DNA from: an uncultured Bacteroidales bacterium
GTDB taxonomy: Bacteria; Bacteroidota; Bacteroidia; Bacteroidales; FEN-979
DNA length: 64,000 nucleotides
Reading direction: 5' to 3'
Assembly (NCBI GenBank): GCA_903945175.1
Contig: CAJAUM010000022.1
Location: 1-64,000 of the forward strand
Shown: piece by piece, positions 33,966 through 43,294 of the stretch
Layout: each line of letters opens with the position of its first letter
Numbering within the stretch: position 1 is the first letter of the stretch
Notes under the pieces: generated by a model
Database searches by the model: none
What the model was told of the DNA's origin: nothing
The model's input: the letters and a program-made list of their open reading frames with translations, nothing else
Program-made: the position numbers and the translations under genes

Positions 33966-35786
33966 TCATACAAATGACTGCATATCGTAAAGTTTACGGT
34001 AGACGCCATTCTTTTCAAGCAGATCATTGTGTGTTCCGCGCTCAACAAGCTTTCCGCTTTGAAGCACGATGATTTCATCGGCAAATTGTATGGTTGAAAG
34101 GCGGTGGGCAATAACGACTGATGTCCGGTTCCGCATCAGGTTTTCAAGTGCCTGCTGCACGAGACGCTCCGATTCAGTGTCGAGTGCAGAGGTGGCCTCA
34201 TCAAGAATAAGGATCGGCGGGTTCTTCAACACGGCCCGGGCAATGCTCAGCCTCTGGCGTTGTCCGCCTGAGAGTTTGGTTCCCCTGTCACCGATGTTTG
34301 TATAATAACCCAATGGCATCTTTTCGATAAACTCGTGGGCATTGGCCACCTTTGCAGCTGCAATTACTGCATCCTCCCCCACATTTTCCATCCCAAAGGC
34401 GATGTTGCTGAATACGGTATCGTTGAACAGGATGGTCTCCTGTGAAACGATTCCCATCAAACCACGCAGATCACGGATCACAAGATCACGGATATCGACG
34501 CCATCGATAAAAATGCCCCCTTCGAGGCAATCATAAAATCGGGGCAGCAGATCGACCAGGGTCGATTTACCGCCACCTGAAGGCCCAACCACAGCAATGG
34601 TTTTCCCTTTTTTAATTACCAGGTCGATCTGTTTCAGCACCGGTTCCTGAACATAGGAGAAATTCACATTCCGGTAAACAATTTCATGGTTGAAATCTTT
34701 CTTCTCCAGCGCATCCGCCTTTTCAACGATCACTTCGGGCTCACTCAGTACATGTTCAATCCGCTCGACGGAGGCAGCACCCTTCTGAATGTTGTAATAG
34801 GCCTGGGTGATGGCCTTGGCCGGGGGCATAAGCTGCGAGAAAATCCCGAGATATACCAGAAAAGCAGCGGCATCAAGAAAGTTTCCGGGGGTAAAAACCA
34901 GTTTTCCGCCATACCATAGCACAATGGACATAACGCAGGCACTGAGGAATTCGCTTAACGGGGAGGCCAGGTCACGTTTTCGGTACAGCCTGACCATCAG
35001 CCTGTTGTATTCGTTGTTGGTATGTCTGAAACGTTTATTCGCAAAATCAATGGCATTGAAGGCCTTGATGATCCTGAGCCCCGAAATTGTCTCTTCGATC
35101 ATCGACAGAATGATGCCCATCCTCAGCTGTCCCTTATCGGATGTTCGCTTCAGGCTTTTCCCGATCCGTCCGATGAAAAATCCGCTGACCGGAAGAAGGA
35201 CCAGCACGAACACGGTAAGCGAAGGGCTGATGATAAACAGGGTCACCAGGTAGGTGATCATGGTAATCGGGTCGCGAAAGGCCATTTCGAGGGAACTCAT
35301 GATGGACCATTCAACCTCCTGGACATCATTGGTCATGCGGGCCATGATATCACCCTTGCGTTTTTCATTGAAATAGGATAATGGCAGGATCATAATTTTC
35401 AGGTAGAGGTCATTCCTCAGATCCTTTACTACCCCATTTCTCACAACTGCCAGGAAAAACATGGCAAGGTAACGAAATAGATTTTTCAGAAAAAACAACA
35501 CGATGATCGTGATGCATATGTAGATCAGCAGTTTTTCGCTGCCGAATTTTTCAAGTAAACGGCCACAATAATAATAGAAATTCTCTTTAAGGGCATCGAC
35601 ATTCATTTGAATCGGAGGCGCCGTATGGGGAATGGGCAGATTATTGAAAAGCATTTGCAATACCGGGATGAAAAGCCCAAAAGAAACCAGCGAAAAAAGT
35701 ACGGAAAGAATATTGAAAATTACGTTGAGCATGGCATAAACCCAATAGGGCCCGGCATAACGTAAGATTTTAAAAAAACTTTTCAT
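33966..35786 (-). CDS. ABC transporter, fused permease and ATPase (MsbA-like lipid exporter)
   Basis: 606 residues. The N-terminal 330 residues carry six membrane helices with the ABC exporter fold (YFNEKRKGDIMARMTNDVQEVE in the first coupling region). The ATPase domain has Walker A GPSGGGKSTLVDLL, the Q-loop SQETILFNDTV, the signature LSGGQRQRLSIARA, Walker B ILILDEATSALD and the H-loop IAHRLSTI. It is a homodimeric exporter, probably of lipid A precursors or another lipid in the inner membrane. A TATCTTTG promoter site ends 5 nt before the ATG, suggesting a very short or absent leader. Confidence 0.9.
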   Translation of the reverse strand: MKSFFKILRYAGPYWVYAMLNVIFNILSVLFSLVSFGLFIPVLQMLFNNLPIPHTAPPIQMNVDALKENFYYYCGRLLEKFGSEKLLIYICITIIVLFFLKNLFRYLAMFFLAVVRNGVVKDLRNDLYLKIMILPLSYFNEKRKGDIMARMTNDVQEVEWSIMSSLEMAFRDPITMITYLVTLFIISPSLTVFVLVLLPVSGFFIGRIGKSLKRTSDKGQLRMGIILSMIEETISGLRIIKAFNAIDFANKRFRHTNNEYNRLMVRLYRKRDLASPLSEFLSACVMSIVLWYGGKLVFTPGNFLDAAAFLVYLGIFSQLMPPAKAITQAYYNIQKGAASVERIEHVLSEPEVIVEKADALEKKDFNHEIVYRNVNFSYVQEPVLKQIDLVIKKGKTIAVVGPSGGGKSTLVDLLPRFYDCLEGGIFIDGVDIRDLVIRDLRGLMGIVSQETILFNDTVFSNIAFGMENVGEDAVIAAAKVANAHEFIEKMPLGYYTNIGDRGTKLSGGQRQRLSIARAVLKNPPILILDEATSALDTESERLVQQALENLMRNRTSVVIAHRLSTIQFADEIIVLQSGKLVERGTHNDLLEKNGVYRKLYDMQSFV

Positions 35787-35791
35787 GGCTG

Positions 35792-35799
35792 CAAAGATA
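35792..35799 (-). promoter_or_regulatory. Putative -7 element, near-leaderless, for the MsbA-like gene
   Basis: TATCTTTG on the minus strand is followed by five bases and then ATG 35786. TTTG occurs further upstream (35815-35812) but with a short 12-nt spacer. Confidence 0.52.
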
Positions 35800-35860
35800 G
35801 AAGTTTAACAACAAATAATTCATTTTACCGAAAATTCGTTATGTCATATATATAAATATG

Positions 35861-35868
35861 TAACTTTG
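35861..35868 (+). promoter_or_regulatory. Putative -7 element for the small lipoprotein gene
   Basis: TAACTTTG fits TAnnTTTG and lies 75 nt upstream of ATG 35944. No clear -33. Confidence 0.42.
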
Positions 35869-35943
35869 TAACCTGTTTGGAATTTAAAAACATCATCCTT
35901 TTGAAATCAATAAGTTTAAGGACCCTATAACCAGATAACAACC

Positions 35944-36291
35944 ATGAGAAACCCATTCATCACCTTTTGCCTGATTGCTGTTGTGATTCTTGCATCCTGC
36001 AGCAAGAGTGAAACAACCCAGGATCCCGGTGCAGGTTCGAATTTTAAATTCAGCAGTCTGGTTGCCGCTGATACGGTTATTAAAGTAAACGACATCACCA
36101 GCATCACTGCAAGCGCCGCTGGTGACGGATTGAGTTACAAATGGACCCCTTCGTACGGAACGATTATCGGTAGCGGGGCAAAAGTGCAATGGACCGTTTG
36201 TCACCAGGACAAATTCACCATCACGTGTGAAGTAACCGATCAATACAATCACTCCGAAATAAAAACCGTCATTGTCAGATCAGAAAATTAA
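35944..36291 (+). CDS. Small lipoprotein with Ig/PKD-like domain
   Basis: 115 residues. The lipoprotein signal is MRNPFITFCLIAVVILASC (Cys19). The remainder (about 35-112) shows the strand pattern of an Ig/PKD-like sandwich: ITASAAGDGLSYKWTPSYG, then KVQWTVCHQDKFTITCEVTD, with the W and C/T(C) positions such domains use. Two cysteines (CHQ and ITCEV) could form a disulphide. It overlaps the next gene by 20 nt, implying the two are made together. Function unknown. Confidence 0.75.
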   Translation: MRNPFITFCLIAVVILASCSKSETTQDPGAGSNFKFSSLVAADTVIKVNDITSITASAAGDGLSYKWTPSYGTIIGSGAKVQWTVCHQDKFTITCEVTDQYNHSEIKTVIVRSEN

Positions 36292-37270
36292 ACCAGTCCT
36301 TTTCCTGGTTATTTGCACCCATTTTCTTTTTGCATCCCTTGATTTGCATGCCCAATGTTGCTCCACAGGGAGCCCGGTAGGCGCATCGGTCTATGTGGGC
36401 GTGCTTGGAAAAAATTATCTCCGGGCCATAACCTATTACCGTCACAGCTTTTCAGACACTTACTACCAAAACGATCACAGGTCGACGGAGAATGTCCAGT
36501 TATCCAATTCCAGCTTTAATTTCGCCGGGATTGGACTGGCGTATGGGTTCACAAAACGGCTCACGATAGAGTTTGAAGCCGGTTACTATTTCAATAAAAC
36601 ACAGAATTTCAAGAACATTGATTACCAGGCCAATGGTTATGGCCTGTCGAACGGGATCCTGATTTTCAAATATGGAACCATCATCAGGCCGGTACAGCAG
36701 ATTGAACTCACCTCCGGATTTGGGATCCGTTTCCCCTTTACGACCAACCCGCAGGTTGTCGACGGGGTTCAGCTGAACCGCGATGTGCAGCCTTCGACGA
36801 ATGCGTTCGGATTGTCGGAGATGATCTTTTTCAACAAAGGATTTCCGGCCATTACCCTGCGGCTTTTTTCCATCAACCGGTATGAATATAATTTTGCCGA
36901 TAAGAACAACTACAAGTACGGCAACACCCTGCTTAATTCCATCTTTGTCTCCAAAAAGATCGCAACCTATTTCTTCGGGATTTTACAGGTACGCAGCGAG
37001 TGGAAAACCAATGACAAGGATTTTGGACATACAAATCCGGAGGGAGGAGACCAGGTGATAAATTCCGGATTCTATCTTTTAACAATCTCACCTCAATTGA
37101 GTTACAGCTTTGTGGGAAAATGGAACTTCACCGTGAGTTACGACATTCCTGTGTACAAATATTACAACGGCCAGCAGATGACCCCGAAATATTCCTTCGC
37201 AGTAAGTCTCACCCGCGATTTCAACCTGGGTAAAAAGCAACCTGTTGTTAAGCCCGAAATAATTAAGTAG
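36272..37270 (+). CDS. Predicted outer-membrane beta-barrel protein
   Basis: 332 residues from TTG 36272. The start is supported by the resulting signal peptide (KIKPVLFLVICTHFLFAS...LHAQ) and by the lack of a suitable ATG before it. The mature part is a series of amphipathic strands, for example RLTIEFEAGYYFNK, QIELTSGFGIRFPF, WNFTVSYDIPVYKY and a final YSFAVSLTRDFNLG. These suggest a 12-16-strand barrel of the transporter/phenol-degradation-protein type. Two adjacent cysteines follow the signal peptide (QCCSTG). It overlaps the upstream lipoprotein by 20 nt. Substrate unknown. Confidence 0.72.
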   Translation: MSDQKIKPVLFLVICTHFLFASLDLHAQCCSTGSPVGASVYVGVLGKNYLRAITYYRHSFSDTYYQNDHRSTENVQLSNSSFNFAGIGLAYGFTKRLTIEFEAGYYFNKTQNFKNIDYQANGYGLSNGILIFKYGTIIRPVQQIELTSGFGIRFPFTTNPQVVDGVQLNRDVQPSTNAFGLSEMIFFNKGFPAITLRLFSINRYEYNFADKNNYKYGNTLLNSIFVSKKIATYFFGILQVRSEWKTNDKDFGHTNPEGGDQVINSGFYLLTISPQLSYSFVGKWNFTVSYDIPVYKYYNGQQMTPKYSFAVSLTRDFNLGKKQPVVKPEIIK

Positions 37271-37278
37271 GATTTTGC

Positions 37279-37286
37279 TACCTTTG
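37279..37286 (+). promoter_or_regulatory. Putative -7 element, near-leaderless, for rbfA
   Basis: TACCTTTG is followed by four bases and then ATG 37291, so transcription would start at or next to the start codon. Confidence 0.52.
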
Positions 37287-37290
37287 TCAA

Positions 37291-37626
37291 ATGGAATCGA
37301 CACGTCAGCAAAAAATTTCCCGCCTGATCCAGAAGGATTTGGGGACCATCTTCCAGCAAGAAAGCCGGAATTTATTTGAAGGAGCCCTGATCACCGTGAC
37401 CAAGGTTCAGGTAAGCAAGGATCTCTCCATTGCAAAAGTGCACCTGAGTTTGTTTATCACCACAGACAAGCAGGTTTTGCTTGACAAAATCCGCCACCAC
37501 GGACGTGAAGTACGTCATCATCTGGCTCAGCGTGTGCACAATCAACTTCGCGTAATGCCAGAGCTTCAATTCTATTTGGATGATTCTCTCGATTATATTG
37601 AGAATATTGATAGTTTGCTAAAGTGA
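37291..37626 (+). CDS. rbfA: 30S ribosome-binding factor A
   Basis: 111 residues. The start MESTRQQKISRLIQKDLGTIF and the segment ITVTKVQVSKDLSIAKVHLSL, followed by VRHHLAQRVHNQLRVMPELQF, are the KH-like RbfA fold. The protein binds the 30S subunit near the 5' helix of 16S rRNA during maturation, particularly in the cold. The length is usual. It is followed after 41 nt by a methyltransferase gene. Three spaced TGA triplets occur at the stop (37624-37643). Confidence 0.93.
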   Translation: MESTRQQKISRLIQKDLGTIFQQESRNLFEGALITVTKVQVSKDLSIAKVHLSLFITTDKQVLLDKIRHHGREVRHHLAQRVHNQLRVMPELQFYLDDSLDYIENIDSLLK

Positions 37627-37667
37627 CGGGGTGACAGGGGTGAAGGTTTAATCTTTGATTTTGATAT

Positions 37668-38492
37668 ATGCAATACGATCCCATAAAAAAGTCGCTGGGT
37701 AAGGTTTTTAACAGATCTCCATTTTTACGGATTATTTTTTATAAACTCCTGGACTTGTTATTACTACGTGCATGGCATGTTAAAAAGGAGATTCGCAGCT
37801 GGGCCGTAAACCGGCAGCCATTGGCTGGAAAAAACCAACGCTTCATCCTGGATGCAGGTTCCGGGTTTGGACAATATTCCCATTTTCTCAGTGGTCTCAG
37901 CCCCTTTTGGTTTGTCGATGCCGTGGATGTAAAAGAGGAGCAAATTGCCGATTGCAATGCATTTTTCAGCCGGGTTGGACGGAAAAACGTGCTGTTCGAG
38001 AAGGCCGACCTAACCCAATTTTCAAAACCAGACCGGTTTGATCTCATCCTTTCTGTTGATGTCATGGAACATATTGCCGACGATGAAGCTGTTTTCCGGA
38101 ATTTTTATGACTCATTGACCCAGGATGGAATGTTGTTGATCTCGACACCTTCGGACCAGGGCGGTTCGGATGTGCACGATCATGCAGCGGGCGAGTCGTT
38201 CATCGATGAACATGTTCGTGATGGCTACAACATATATGACATCATTAAAAAACTTAATCGCGCCGGATTTACAAATACCGAAGCCCGATATACCTATGGA
38301 ACACCTGGGAAAATCGCCTGGCAGCTCTCCATGAAGTACCCAATCCTGATGCTGAATGCCACCAAACTTTTTTTCATCCTGCTCCCATTTTATTACATGC
38401 TCATCTTTCCGGTCGCATTCTTTTGCAATTGGCTTGATACAAAAATGAAACATGCAACAGGAACCGGACTGATTGTGAAAGCCTGGAAATAG
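37668..38492 (+). CDS. Class I SAM-dependent methyltransferase with C-terminal membrane segment
   Basis: 274 residues. The SAM-binding motif I is FILDAGSGFGQYSHFLS (about 60-77), followed by VDAVDVKEEQ, and the post-motif DLILSVDVMEHIADDEAVF is typical of the Methyltransferase 11/23 families. The C-terminal 40 residues contain a strongly hydrophobic helix (LFFILLPFYYMLIFPVAFF), suggesting attachment to the inner membrane. It sits between rbfA and a LolC/E-like permease and ends 3 nt before the latter. A lipid or cell-wall precursor substrate is conceivable but not shown. Confidence 0.82.
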   Translation: MQYDPIKKSLGKVFNRSPFLRIIFYKLLDLLLLRAWHVKKEIRSWAVNRQPLAGKNQRFILDAGSGFGQYSHFLSGLSPFWFVDAVDVKEEQIADCNAFFSRVGRKNVLFEKADLTQFSKPDRFDLILSVDVMEHIADDEAVFRNFYDSLTQDGMLLISTPSDQGGSDVHDHAAGESFIDEHVRDGYNIYDIIKKLNRAGFTNTEARYTYGTPGKIAWQLSMKYPILMLNATKLFFILLPFYYMLIFPVAFFCNWLDTKMKHATGTGLIVKAWK

Positions 38493-38495
38493 CTT

Positions 38496-39731
38496 ATGAA
38501 TTTTCCATTCTACATAGCCCGTCGTTACCTGGTTTCCAAGAAATCGCACAACATCATTCATGTCATTTCGGGGATTTCGATTGTAGGAGTGGCCATCGGG
38601 GCCATGGCACTCATTATCGTGTTATCGGTATTCAATGGCTTCGACAAGCTTGTCATGTCGCTGTTTAGCTCATTCAATCCGAATATTCAGATCACCGCCA
38701 GCCACGGGAAAACCTTCAACCTGAACAGCCTTCCCCTGGACCAGATCAGAAAAATACCCGGTATCATTCATATTACAGAGGTGATTGAAGAGGATGCCCT
38801 GATGAAATACAAGGATAACCAGTGTATCGTTACCATCAAAGGGGTGAGTGAAGGCTACAAAACCGCGAGCGGCCTGGATACCATGATCGTTGAAGGAAAT
38901 TTTTTATTGGAAGATGGAGAAAAGGATTTTACCATTCTGGGTTACGGCGTTGCAGGTACATTGGGGGTAAACCTGCAGGATTACCTGAACCCGGTCTCCG
39001 TGTTTGTCCCCCGCCGGGGTGCCTCCTTTACAGGTGGGTTTGAAAATGCATTCAATTCGGAGGTGATTTTTCCCTCTGGTTTTTTTCAGATCCAGTATGA
39101 AATTGATGTCAAGTATGCCATCATGCCCTTGCGGTTTGTAAAAAAGATACTTGAATATGAAAACGAGCGCACCTCTCTTGAAATTGATCTGGCAAAGGAG
39201 GCTGATCAGGAGAAGATTCAAAAACGGATTGAAATACTTGCAGGGAAGAATTTTATTGTAAAAAACAGGTATCAGCAGCAGGAGATCCTCTATAAAATTA
39301 TGGTTTCCGAGAAAAACTATATCTTCATGATCCTCACACTCATCCTCATTATCGCCACCTTTAACGTGATTGGAACGCTTTCGATGCTTATCCTGGATAA
39401 GAAAAAAGATATTGCCGTATTGCGCAGTATGGGGGCAGGCCAACAACTGATCCGCAGGATATTCATGTATGAAGGAGCGCTGATAACTTTGATCGGCGCA
39501 TTGTCAGGGCTTATACTGGGAGCCATTGTTTGCTGGATTCAGATCAGGTTCGGATTGGTGAGGCTCGGCGCAGCTGACAGCACCTTCATTGTAAACGCTT
39601 ACCCTGTGCAATTGCAGGTAGCCGATTTTGTCCTGGTTTTTTTTACGGTAATGACCATTGGCCTGTTGGCTGCCTGGTACCCCGTGTATAACATAAAAAA
39701 AATCCATCTCGGTCAAATTAAACTGGATTAA
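38496..39731 (+). CDS. LolC/LolE-type ABC transporter permease (FtsX family)
   Basis: 411 residues. The N-terminus MNFPFYIARRYLVSKKSHN then IIHVISGISIVGVAIGAMALI is the usual LolC/E start with the first helix. A large periplasmic domain (about 50-270) is followed by three C-terminal helices of the FtsX domain (FMILTLILIIATFNVIGTLS, DKKKDIAVLRSMGA). This family lifts lipoproteins from the inner membrane together with LolD. The ATPase is not in the window. In Bacteroidota a single such permease often follows rbfA. Confidence 0.88.
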   Translation: MNFPFYIARRYLVSKKSHNIIHVISGISIVGVAIGAMALIIVLSVFNGFDKLVMSLFSSFNPNIQITASHGKTFNLNSLPLDQIRKIPGIIHITEVIEEDALMKYKDNQCIVTIKGVSEGYKTASGLDTMIVEGNFLLEDGEKDFTILGYGVAGTLGVNLQDYLNPVSVFVPRRGASFTGGFENAFNSEVIFPSGFFQIQYEIDVKYAIMPLRFVKKILEYENERTSLEIDLAKEADQEKIQKRIEILAGKNFIVKNRYQQQEILYKIMVSEKNYIFMILTLILIIATFNVIGTLSMLILDKKKDIAVLRSMGAGQQLIRRIFMYEGALITLIGALSGLILGAIVCWIQIRFGLVRLGAADSTFIVNAYPVQLQVADFVLVFFTVMTIGLLAAWYPVYNIKKIHLGQIKLD

Positions 39732-39756
39732 CTGCTTTTTGTCAAGTTATTATCGC

Positions 39757-39764
39757 TACTTTTG
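39757..39764 (+). promoter_or_regulatory. Putative -7 element for the C25 peptidase gene
   Basis: TACTTTTG fits TAnnTTTG, 46 nt before ATG 39811. TTTG at 39738-39741 lies upstream with a 15-nt spacer, somewhat short. Confidence 0.45.
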
Positions 39765-39810
39765 ATAGGTTCGAAACACAACTCAATTTTTCCTTTTAAC
39801 CCTGGCCCCT

Positions 39811-42357
39811 ATGCGTAAAATTTTCCTGTTTTTCCTGCTTTTAACCTTGTCTTTTGCCACCTTCAGCGAGAACTGGATTGAGATCGGTTCTCCCACGGCC
39901 GCACCCGCCAAAATTGTCCTGGTCTCCTCGACACTTGATCGCACTGTTGTTCATTTCTCCCTTGAGGGATTTACCATGCGTGAAGTACAAACACCAAGAG
40001 GGGCTGCCTTTTCAATTCATGTGGAAAATTCGACTCCCGTTCTTGAAGCGGGGGCGCCCGATTTGCCAAAGGTGACCGCATCACTCGTTATTCCGGACCA
40101 GGCAGGGATGAATATCCGCGTGATCTCATCCAGTTTCATTGATTATCATGATATCATGGTTGCCCCCTCCAAAGGCGTGATCATGAGAGACACAGATCCC
40201 TCCACCATCCCTTATCATTTCGGTGAAGCATATGGTCAGGATACATACTACCCGGGAGCCCTTTCAGATTCCCGTGAACCCTATATCATCCGTGAGGTAC
40301 GCGGGCAAACCATCATTGCCTACCCCTTTCAGTATAACCCTGTTGCGAAAACGCTTCGCGTTTACTATGACATGACCATCGAGCTGTATACATCAGGTGA
40401 AACCGGCATCAACCCATTAACGTCATCGATCAGCAATAAAAAAATCCATCCCGATTTTCTTTCTGTTTACCAGCACCAGTTCATGAACCTTGAGGCCACG
40501 GACTATACCCCGCTGGGTGAATACGGAAACCTGCTGGTCATATGCTATGGCCCGTTTATGAACGCCATGCAACCCTTTGTAGACTGGAAGAGGGCTGAAG
40601 GATATCCGACTGAAATTATCAATAAGGATTCTGTTGGAACAACTGCCGCTCAAATCAAGGCCTTTATTGCAAATTACTACAACACCAAAGGGCTCACCCA
40701 TGTTTTGCTGGTAGGCGATGCACCGCAGATTCCCACCAATACAGGAGGTGGATTGGGCGGCCCATCCGACAACGCCTATGGATATGTTGTCGGGAACGAC
40801 CACTATGCTGATGTTTTTATCGGACGGTTCTCAGCCGAGAATGAAGCGCAGGTGCAGGTTCAGGTCCAACGCACACTCGAATATGAACAAACTCCCCAAT
40901 TCCTCACCGACGATTGGTTTACGACCGTGATTGGCATTGGTTCAGATCAGGGCCCGGGTGATGACAATGAATATGATTACAAACACATCAGGAACCAGCA
41001 GACCCAATTACTTGACTACAACTACACCTGGAATCCTGAATTATTTGACGGGACACAGGGCGGAAATGATGCTCCGGGGAATCCAACCCCAACGATGGTC
41101 AAAACGGAGGTGAACAACGGCGCCAGTCTGATCCTTTACACAGGACATGGCAGCAAAACCTCCTGGGGGACTTCGGGATTCAGCAATACCAATGTAAGTC
41201 AGCTGACCAATGCAGGGAAGCTCCCCTTCATCTGGTCGGTAGCCTGCGTGAATGGTGAATTTATGAGCGGTGGTCCCTGTTTCGCAGAGGCCTGGATGAG
41301 GGCTTCACAGGGTGGACAACCTACCGGGGCCATTGCTTTTCTGGGTGCAACCATCAACCAGAGCTGGGATCCTCCCATGGAGGGACAGGATCAGATGACC
41401 AACATCCTCACTGAATCAGATTCCAATGATATCAAACGAACTTTTGCCGGCTTATCAATGAACGGATGCATGAAGATGATCGATGCCTATGGCAGCGATG
41501 GTGCAGACATGGCCGACACCTGGACCATTTTCGGAGATCCGACAGTCATGGTCAGAACTGCGGTACCCCAGGCCATTACAGCACAGTATGATACCCTTCT
41601 TTTTATCAGTGATTCAACGCTTACAGTCTTTTGCAGCGTCAGGGGCGCCAGGGTAACTGCAACCCTTGCCAATACGATCCTGGCAACTGGTGTGGTTGTA
41701 AACGACACGGTTACCCTTACTTTTCCTCCCCTGAGCCTTGCCTATGACACCATTCATCTGGCCATTACAGGATATAACAGGCTCCCTTACATGGCCGACC
41801 TTTTGGTTCATGCCATCCCTGATGCCATTGCTGCCGGTTTTATCGGTCTCCCATCGCTGGTTGCCATCAATGATTCCGTTGCGTTTGCAGATACATCCAT
41901 GGGTAATATCATCTCCTGGCATTGGAGCTTCCCGGGTGGGAATCCTTCGTATTCACTTGAGCGGAATCCGGTTGTTGCCTATGATTCGGCTGGCACCTTT
42001 GATGTTGAACTGATCGTGGAAGACGGATTTTCGTCAGACACCGTTCTGAGCACCGGATATATTGTGGTGAGTTTTCCTGTTCTCACCGGCGAAATGACCG
42101 CTCCATTCACCTGCACCATCCATCCCAACCCCAGCAATGGAAAAATTACCCTGAGTGTGAGTTCATCCCATACAGATCAATTGGAACTTTCGGTGTTTGA
42201 TATGATCGGGAACAGGGTATATTCCGAGAATAACGTTGCTGTTGCAAGTCAACTCCGCAAAACCATCAACCTTTCTGCACTGCCTGAAGGGGTCTATTTT
42301 TTGAAAATCTCAGGAAAACAGATGATGACCACACGCAAACTGATCATCAAACGATAG
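39811..42357 (+). CDS. Gingipain-like C25 cysteine peptidase with PKD and T9SS sorting domains
   Basis: 848 residues. In order: signal peptide (MRKIFLFFLLLTLSFATFS); a gingipain propeptide-like beta region (about 25-230); the caspase-like C25 catalytic domain (about 235-590); an Ig-like region; a PKD domain (about 675-755, SWHWSFPGGNPSYSLERNPV); and a T9SS type A sorting domain (TIHPNPSNGKITLSV to the end). Catalytic His446 (LYTGHGSKTSWG) and Cys479 (WSVACVNGEF) are 33 residues apart, the same spacing as His211/Cys244 in RgpB. It is predicted to be secreted by T9SS and active as an extracellular peptidase. Specificity for Arg or Lys cannot be told. Confidence 0.9.
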   Translation: MRKIFLFFLLLTLSFATFSENWIEIGSPTAAPAKIVLVSSTLDRTVVHFSLEGFTMREVQTPRGAAFSIHVENSTPVLEAGAPDLPKVTASLVIPDQAGMNIRVISSSFIDYHDIMVAPSKGVIMRDTDPSTIPYHFGEAYGQDTYYPGALSDSREPYIIREVRGQTIIAYPFQYNPVAKTLRVYYDMTIELYTSGETGINPLTSSISNKKIHPDFLSVYQHQFMNLEATDYTPLGEYGNLLVICYGPFMNAMQPFVDWKRAEGYPTEIINKDSVGTTAAQIKAFIANYYNTKGLTHVLLVGDAPQIPTNTGGGLGGPSDNAYGYVVGNDHYADVFIGRFSAENEAQVQVQVQRTLEYEQTPQFLTDDWFTTVIGIGSDQGPGDDNEYDYKHIRNQQTQLLDYNYTWNPELFDGTQGGNDAPGNPTPTMVKTEVNNGASLILYTGHGSKTSWGTSGFSNTNVSQLTNAGKLPFIWSVACVNGEFMSGGPCFAEAWMRASQGGQPTGAIAFLGATINQSWDPPMEGQDQMTNILTESDSNDIKRTFAGLSMNGCMKMIDAYGSDGADMADTWTIFGDPTVMVRTAVPQAITAQYDTLLFISDSTLTVFCSVRGARVTATLANTILATGVVVNDTVTLTFPPLSLAYDTIHLAITGYNRLPYMADLLVHAIPDAIAAGFIGLPSLVAINDSVAFADTSMGNIISWHWSFPGGNPSYSLERNPVVAYDSAGTFDVELIVEDGFSSDTVLSTGYIVVSFPVLTGEMTAPFTCTIHPNPSNGKITLSVSSSHTDQLELSVFDMIGNRVYSENNVAVASQLRKTINLSALPEGVYFLKISGKQMMTTRKLIIKR

Positions 42358-42390
42358 AGTTCCCCGGTTTTTTTAATTACCAAATCAGGG

Positions 42391-43245
42391 TCAGAGTTCC
42401 TTCGATTTAGCAACGTGCAGCACTTCATCTGTTTCGGAATCCGAGATGAAGGCAATCACGCTGCAATGCGCGGGCACCCATGATTTATCGGTAAAATCAA
42501 AGGAATACGATTTGGTTATCAGCGCAGTGGATGCGGGGTTGGTCGCAATTTCTTCTCCAAAACTCCCGTTGAGCGATCCCCTCAGCACATGCATGAACCT
42601 GAAATTCTTTATAATCGGCATCGAATCCCCGGGAACATTATTCAATTGTCCCCCGTAAATGCTGTCTTCAAGGATACAAACCGTAAGATTCACCTTGCCC
42701 GTGTAACTGAGCAGAAATTTCACATCCACCTTTGTGTTCAGAAGTTTAGTCTGGCTGTTATAGGTATTATTTACCGTCATGACAGCCATTTTTGGCAATT
42801 CAACCGCAGTCTGAATAGCCTGGTTCCAGTCAGTGGTGCCGAAAGAGGGTTTGCCGTTAAATGGCCGCCGGTTAACCATCCCTTTGGGATACCCGTCAAT
42901 GTTAAAGCCGCTGTAGTCGTTCCAGTCGTTGCCGGCAGGAGACCTGTAATCAGCCGAAAGATAGGGAACATGATGGATCGGATCAGGCTTGGCAAATGAA
43001 CCGGCATGAACCGCAATCACAAATACCTGCCCATCATTCAGCGCCTGGATTGTGTTTGCGATTTTCGCGGCGGGGGCGCAATTTACACAAAGATGGCCTG
43101 TGTAATCTTCGAGCAGGACCGCTCGGTTGTTGGTATCAACACTCACTGATTTGACGGTATAGTAGGGATCACTGATCTTTGAGCAAGACTGGAACAAAAT
43201 AGCCCCAAAAAGCAGAAAGATGGTTATGTGGGAAATCGTTTTCAT
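42391..43245 (-). CDS. Omp28-related lipoprotein
   Basis: 284 residues. The lipobox is LFQSC (Cys21). The first third carries LLEDYTGHLCVNCAPAAKIAN, a thioredoxin-fold CxxC (C-V-N-C, about 54-57), then VFVIAVHAGSFAKPDP, as in Omp28 of Porphyromonas. The second half is a beta-sandwich-like region with FRFMHVLRGSLNGSFGE, also an Omp28 family hallmark. It is the last gene in a minus-strand run TlpA-like / DUF6029 / Omp28, with 49 nt to the gene upstream. It may take part in thiol-disulphide handling at the outer membrane, which is inference. Confidence 0.88.
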   Translation of the reverse strand: MKTISHITIFLLFGAILFQSCSKISDPYYTVKSVSVDTNNRAVLLEDYTGHLCVNCAPAAKIANTIQALNDGQVFVIAVHAGSFAKPDPIHHVPYLSADYRSPAGNDWNDYSGFNIDGYPKGMVNRRPFNGKPSFGTTDWNQAIQTAVELPKMAVMTVNNTYNSQTKLLNTKVDVKFLLSYTGKVNLTVCILEDSIYGGQLNNVPGDSMPIIKNFRFMHVLRGSLNGSFGEEIATNPASTALITKSYSFDFTDKSWVPAHCSVIAFISDSETDEVLHVAKSKEL

Positions 43246-43294
43246 ATCATTGAAAAATTATTTGTTCGAATAGTCATTTTTTCCGGTAATCATG

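Noticed and set aside
37624-37647. Further array of the family at the rbfA stop
   Set aside because: Three TGA triplets occur, but the spacings are 8 and 9 nt and the units are imperfect, so it does not meet the same standard.
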